Below, in pieces: positions 60,802-64,000 of a DNA stretch of 64,000 nucleotides (its first letter is position 1; every line of letters starts with the position of its first letter). The stretch covers positions 1 to 64,000 of the forward strand of contig JANYCU010000021.1 of NCBI GenBank assembly GCA_025360125.1. Reading direction: 5' to 3'. A model generated the notes under the pieces. The model made no database searches. It was given only the letters and a program-made list of their open reading frames with translations, and had not been told where the DNA came from. This DNA is from Armatimonadota bacterium. GTDB lineage: Bacteria > Armatimonadota > Fimbriimonadia > Fimbriimonadales > Fimbriimonadaceae. The translations under genes were made by a program, and so were the position numbers.

Positions 60802-61503
60802 ATGTTAGAGATAAATGGCATTAACGTTTTCTACGGCGCAATCCAAGCGCTGGACAACGTATCGATTCACGTTAATCCCGGCGAGATTGTCGCCATTATT
60901 GGTTCGAATGGTGCTGGGAAATCCACTTTGCTCAGGACAATTAGCGGGCTAATTCGCGCTAGATCCGGTTCAATTTCCTACAATGGTCACGATATTACAC
61001 AAGCCCAACCTCACGATATTGTGAAGTTGGGATTGAGTCATGCACCAGAAGGTCGAAGGATCTTCACCAACATGTCGGTCCAAGAAAATTTGCAGCTTGG
61101 TGCGTACCTACGCAAAGACAATATGGTGCAATCGGACATGGAAGCCGTTTTAAACCGCTTTCCAAGGCTCAGAGAGCGATTTAAACAAAGTGCAGGCACA
61201 CTCAGCGGTGGTGAGCAACAAATGCTCGCCATTTCGCGAGCGCTGATGTCTAATCCGGAAATTCTGCTTCTCGATGAACCGTCTCTCGGCTTGGCTCCTT
61301 TCCTTATTACTGAAATTTTTAATATCGTCAAAGATCTGAACAAAGATGGCAAGACCGTCTTGATCGTGGAGCAAAACGCAAACCGCGCCCTTGAAATTGC
61401 CGACCGGGCCTACGTTCTTGAAACGGGCGTCGTCGTCCTCGAAGGAATAGGCAAAGATCTTCTCGTCGATCCGAAAGTCAAAGAAGCCTATTTGGGTGGA
61501 TGA
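60802..61503 (+). CDS. livF: Branched-chain amino acid ABC transporter ATPase (LivF type)
   Basis: A 233-residue ABC ATPase with Walker A GSNGAGKST, the Q-loop region, signature LSGGEQQMLAISRALM, Walker B ILLLDEPSLGLAP and switch VEQNANRALEIA. LivF-specific features include SHAPEGRRIFTNMSVQENLQ. No permease, LivG or binding-protein gene is adjacent. It shares a four-base overlap with rimI, so it is transcribed with the rimI-tsaD pair. Confidence 0.92.
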   Translation: MLEINGINVFYGAIQALDNVSIHVNPGEIVAIIGSNGAGKSTLLRTISGLIRARSGSISYNGHDITQAQPHDIVKLGLSHAPEGRRIFTNMSVQENLQLGAYLRKDNMVQSDMEAVLNRFPRLRERFKQSAGTLSGGEQQMLAISRALMSNPEILLLDEPSLGLAPFLITEIFNIVKDLNKDGKTVLIVEQNANRALEIADRAYVLETGVVVLEGIGKDLLVDPKVKEAYLGG

Positions 61504-61967
61504 TGCTGGCAACCCTGCGATTCGTCGCTCTCGATAAAACTTACATTCCAAAGATTTTGGAAATCGAGCAGGTGACTCACACGGCTCCGTGGTCACAGCG
61601 TAGTTTCGAAAATGAGCTTGAACATAAATATGGCATTTTCCTTGTTGGTCTGATCGATGGCGAAGTGAGCGCATACGGCGGAGTCTGGATTCTTGTCGAC
61701 GAAGCCCATGTGACCAACGTTGTCGTGAAAGAAAACTTGCGGGGCCAAGGCATTGGTCGAAAACTGATGATCGAACTGTTAACAAAAGCACGGACAAAAG
61801 GCGCGGTTTGCGCGACTTTGGAAGTTCGGGCAACGAACGCAACCGCGATTCAACTTTACGAAAAGTTAGGCTTCATTCAAGCGACGGTTCGCAAGCAGTA
61901 CTACCCCGACAACAAAGAAGATGCCGTGGTCATGATGCTGAACGACCTGGTCAAATGGGCTCCCTAA
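61500..61967 (+). CDS. rimI: Ribosomal-protein-alanine N-acetyltransferase RimI
   Basis: A 155-residue GNAT enzyme with the acetyl-CoA loop VVKENLRGQGIGRKLMIELL and the RimI-type motif LEVRATNATAIQLYEKLGF, ending in KQYYPDNKEDAVVMML. It acetylates the N-terminus of ribosomal protein S18 in E. coli. Its TAA overlaps the tsaD ATG (TAATG). RimI beside TsaD is a widespread arrangement. Confidence 0.93.
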   Translation: MMLATLRFVALDKTYIPKILEIEQVTHTAPWSQRSFENELEHKYGIFLVGLIDGEVSAYGGVWILVDEAHVTNVVVKENLRGQGIGRKLMIELLTKARTKGAVCATLEVRATNATAIQLYEKLGFIQATVRKQYYPDNKEDAVVMMLNDLVKWAP

Positions 61968-62986
61968 TGGCGTCATTTTTTCCGGGCCACATCCTCGCAA
62001 TTGAATCAAGCTGTGATGAAACATCTGCAGCTGTTATCCTCGAAAATAAGGTCCTGAGCAACATTATTAGCTCCCAAGTTGCCATGCACGAGCAATGGGG
62101 AGGAATCGTTCCTGAGGCCGCCGCTCGTGCTCACATCGAAGCTATTCTTCCCGTTATTCAAACCGCTTTGTCCAAGGCTCACGTTGTTTTGAGTGCGATT
62201 CAGGCCCTAGCGGTTACGAGCCGTCCTGGCCTTGTTGGAGCTCTATCGGTCGGGGTAACGACCGCCAAGACTTTGGCCCAAACGTTAGGAGTCCCTTTGC
62301 TGGGCGTTGACCATTTAGAGGGTCACCTTTTGGCGTTCCTGGCGGAAAATCTAGACGCCCCGTTGCCGATGCTTTCCTTGCTCGTGTCGGGTGGCCACAG
62401 CGAATTAGTCCTTATTCGTGGACTCGGCGACTACCAACTGGTTGGACAAACGCGGGACGATGCGGCAGGAGAAACGTTCGACAAAGGGGCTCGCCTCCTT
62501 GGTCTCGGTTACCCAGGCGGTCGCAAAGTTTCTGAACTTGCGGAGACGGGAAATCCAAAGCGCTACGCCCTTCCTCGGGGTCTCGCCAAAGAGCGATACG
62601 ACCTCAGTTTTAGTGGCCTCAAAACCGCCATGCTCCGCTTGGTCGAATCAGAAAGTACAAATCTCAATGTTCCTGATGCCTGTGCTTCGTTGCAAGCAGC
62701 GATCTGCGATAGTCTCCTAAGTAAGCTCAAAAACGCGGTAGAAGACCTTTCCCCACGTTCCATCGGCCTTTGCGGCGGTGTCGCGGCCAATGCGGAACTC
62801 CGCAACCAAGTAATCGCCCTCGGCCAGCGATATGGTCTTCCCGTTCTTATCCCATCCAGTGAATTCTGCACAGATAATGCGGCCATGATCGGCCTAGCTG
62901 CGTCCTATCGACTTAACCGAGGCGAACGAAGTGACTTAACCCTCGAAGTCCAGCCGAACTCCAATTTATTTTCTTTGAAGCCTTAG
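61967..62986 (+). CDS. tsaD: tRNA N6-threonylcarbamoyladenosine transferase TsaD
   Basis: A 339-residue ASKHA-fold enzyme from ATG 61967. It has ILAIESSCDETSAAVI, the family block GGIVPEAAARAHIEAILP, iron ligands in VDHLEGHLLA, ATP loops LLVSGGHSELVL and DDAAGETFDKGARLLGLGYP, and GLCGGVAANAELR, then CTDNAAMIG. With TsaB and TsaE it makes t6A37 in ANN-decoding tRNAs. The length is typical. It ends four bases into xerC/D, tail-to-tail. Confidence 0.96.
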   Translation: MASFFPGHILAIESSCDETSAAVILENKVLSNIISSQVAMHEQWGGIVPEAAARAHIEAILPVIQTALSKAHVVLSAIQALAVTSRPGLVGALSVGVTTAKTLAQTLGVPLLGVDHLEGHLLAFLAENLDAPLPMLSLLVSGGHSELVLIRGLGDYQLVGQTRDDAAGETFDKGARLLGLGYPGGRKVSELAETGNPKRYALPRGLAKERYDLSFSGLKTAMLRLVESESTNLNVPDACASLQAAICDSLLSKLKNAVEDLSPRSIGLCGGVAANAELRNQVIALGQRYGLPVLIPSSEFCTDNAAMIGLAASYRLNRGERSDLTLEVQPNSNLFSLKP

Positions 62987-63876
62987 CCACGGGGGTGCGC
63001 CTTCTGATATCGATTTCTCACTTCATCGTCCTGAAGTTCGGTATAGACCTGAGTCGTCGCAATGGACTCATGTCCCAGCAACTCCTGCACCGCTCTTAAA
63101 TCAGCCCCGCCCTTCAACAGGTGAACCGCGTATGTGTGCCGTAATGTATGTGGACCAATATGGCCCCTTACTCCAGCCGCGACCGCCATGTCCGAAACCA
63201 GCGAATAAATCGCTTGGCGCGACAGCGGTTTGCCCCGAATTGACAAGAAAACCGATCCGGTCGGTCCTTTGATGAACGTGTCGCGAACCTGATCTAGGTA
63301 GTTAGACAAGACCAATGCAGTCTGATGCGGCAGTGGCACAATCCTCGTTTTGTTGCGTTTTCCAGTGACGCGAATCGCACTCGAAGCAAGATCAATCTGA
63401 GTCACATCAAGTGATGAGAGTTCCGAAACACGGAGACCCGCACCATACAGTAATTCGAGGATCGCCATGTTGCGGTGATGGATATTGGTGTCTTCGTGAA
63501 GGGCAAGCATTCCCTCAATTGACCGGGAATCCATCGCTTTGGGTAACCGTTTCCCCGCTTTAAATCCCCCAGTCGAGGGCAGATCAACCACAAATTGAAC
63601 GCCATTCTTTCGCAAGAACTTCAGGAAGCTCCGAAACGAACTCGCTTTCCGCTGGGCCGACCGACGTGAAGGAACGCCAGCAAGAAACACATCGAATTTC
63701 TGCAATTCATCATGCGACAAATCCTCCCACCTGGCCAGTGAAGAAGAAACAACCAAAATCACCTCGTCAAGGTCGCGCGAATAGGCCTCTAGGGTGTGCA
63801 TCGACGCCCCCTTTTCGATCTTGAGATAGTCTAAGAACCACTCTACGGATTCGCGGAGGTCTTCTTTCGTTGCCAT
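62983..63876 (-). CDS. xerD: Tyrosine recombinase XerC/XerD
   Basis: A 297-residue site-specific recombinase. The N-terminal core-binding domain (1-95) has YLKIEKGASMHTLEAYSRDL. The catalytic residues are Arg in GAGLRVSELSSL, Lys in TGKRNKTRIVPLP, His/Arg in PHTLRHTYAVHLLKGGAD, His in LLGHESIATTQVYTEL and the Tyr in the same stretch. The length fits chromosome-dimer-resolution enzymes. XerC versus XerD cannot be settled here. Its 5' end overlaps the gene running off the window edge. Confidence 0.92.
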   Translation of the reverse strand: MATKEDLRESVEWFLDYLKIEKGASMHTLEAYSRDLDEVILVVSSSLARWEDLSHDELQKFDVFLAGVPSRRSAQRKASSFRSFLKFLRKNGVQFVVDLPSTGGFKAGKRLPKAMDSRSIEGMLALHEDTNIHHRNMAILELLYGAGLRVSELSSLDVTQIDLASSAIRVTGKRNKTRIVPLPHQTALVLSNYLDQVRDTFIKGPTGSVFLSIRGKPLSRQAIYSLVSDMAVAAGVRGHIGPHTLRHTYAVHLLKGGADLRAVQELLGHESIATTQVYTELQDDEVRNRYQKAHPRG

Positions 63877-64000
63877 ATCAGCACGTTGGGCCGAACGTAT
63901 TCCATGTCCTCAACCATGTCGAGATGGTTCGGATCATTAACATGAACCGGGTCGATTGGATCGTAATTCGCTTCTAGGGCGGTCTTAAATTCTAAGAATC
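63843..64000 (-). CDS. C-terminal part of a gene cut by the window edge
   Basis: The minus-strand frame is open from the window end to TAG 63843-63845. It reads 51 codons: FLEFKTALEANYDPIDPVHV, NDPNHLDMVEDMEYVRPNVL, then IWQRKKTSANP. The codon use is normal and the frame overlaps the xerC/D start by 34 bases. No family can be named from this fragment. Confidence 0.55.
   Translation of the reverse strand, partial: FLEFKTALEANYDPIDPVHVNDPNHLDMVEDMEYVRPNVLIWQRKKTSANP

Overview
The window looks like chromosomal DNA of a flagellated, Gram-negative-type bacterium, most probably of the Armatimonadota (Fimbriimonas-like). The placement is inferred from gene content: tandem secreted proteins ending in the 'GPGGRA…DGH.KW' module typical of Armatimonadota/Planctomycetota pseudopilins, a hook operon with a TIGR02530-type gene, fused SecDF, KdsA (Kdo, hence LPS-type glycolipid), MqnD (futalosine menaquinone route) and no strong match to Proteobacteria. 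It is not proven by a marker gene.

Region 1 (1-4.1 kb) is accessory. A RAYT-type HUH transposase gene with a structured right end is followed by two internally deleted relatives and one truncated left end. REP-like hairpins lie throughout. Three small genes (844-1338, 1968-2621, 3369-3935) are each boxed between element ends, and two overlap an upstream C-terminal tail fragment. I read this as an array of orphan toxin-tail/immunity modules separated by REP/RAYT elements. This is the most novel-looking region.

Region 2 (4.1-20.6 kb) holds an operon for an acyl-ACP-reductase-like enzyme, a quinate-dehydrogenase-annotated protein and RidA. It continues with the hook operon (fliK-like, flgD, TIGR02530, flgE), a HAD phosphatase - glycosidase-like - era operon, an ECF sigma factor with two membrane partners, and secDF.

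Region 3 (20.7-35 kb) is metabolic and signalling: DsbD N-domain, kdsA, an acetyl-xylan-esterase-like hydrolase, a NIL-domain protein, a short leuA, a 2-oxoacid dehydrogenase E2, phenylalanine hydroxylase, a GtaA-like secreted protein, two CheY-like receivers, an FAH-fold protein, an M16 peptidase and a GAF/HisKA_2 kinase.

Region 4 (35-51 kb) holds a frameshifted signal-anchor gene, a phosphodiesterase, an AraC regulator, a retropepsin/PDZ protein, mqnD, a RecB-like Fe-S nuclease, a secreted M16 pair, an ArgC-like pseudoenzyme, UdgB and three tandem propeller/pseudopilin-tail paralogues.

Region 5 (51-64 kb) has leuD, trpE, a TPR/secreted pair, glucan phosphorylase, a livF-rimI-tsaD operon, a XerC/D recombinase and a truncated gene at the edge.

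Two DUF559 (Vsr-like nuclease) genes, at 22.1 and 55.1 kb, are each enclosed by perfect terminal inverted repeats with internal hairpins. Each sits exactly between two convergent genes. They look like two copies of one small mobile-element family.
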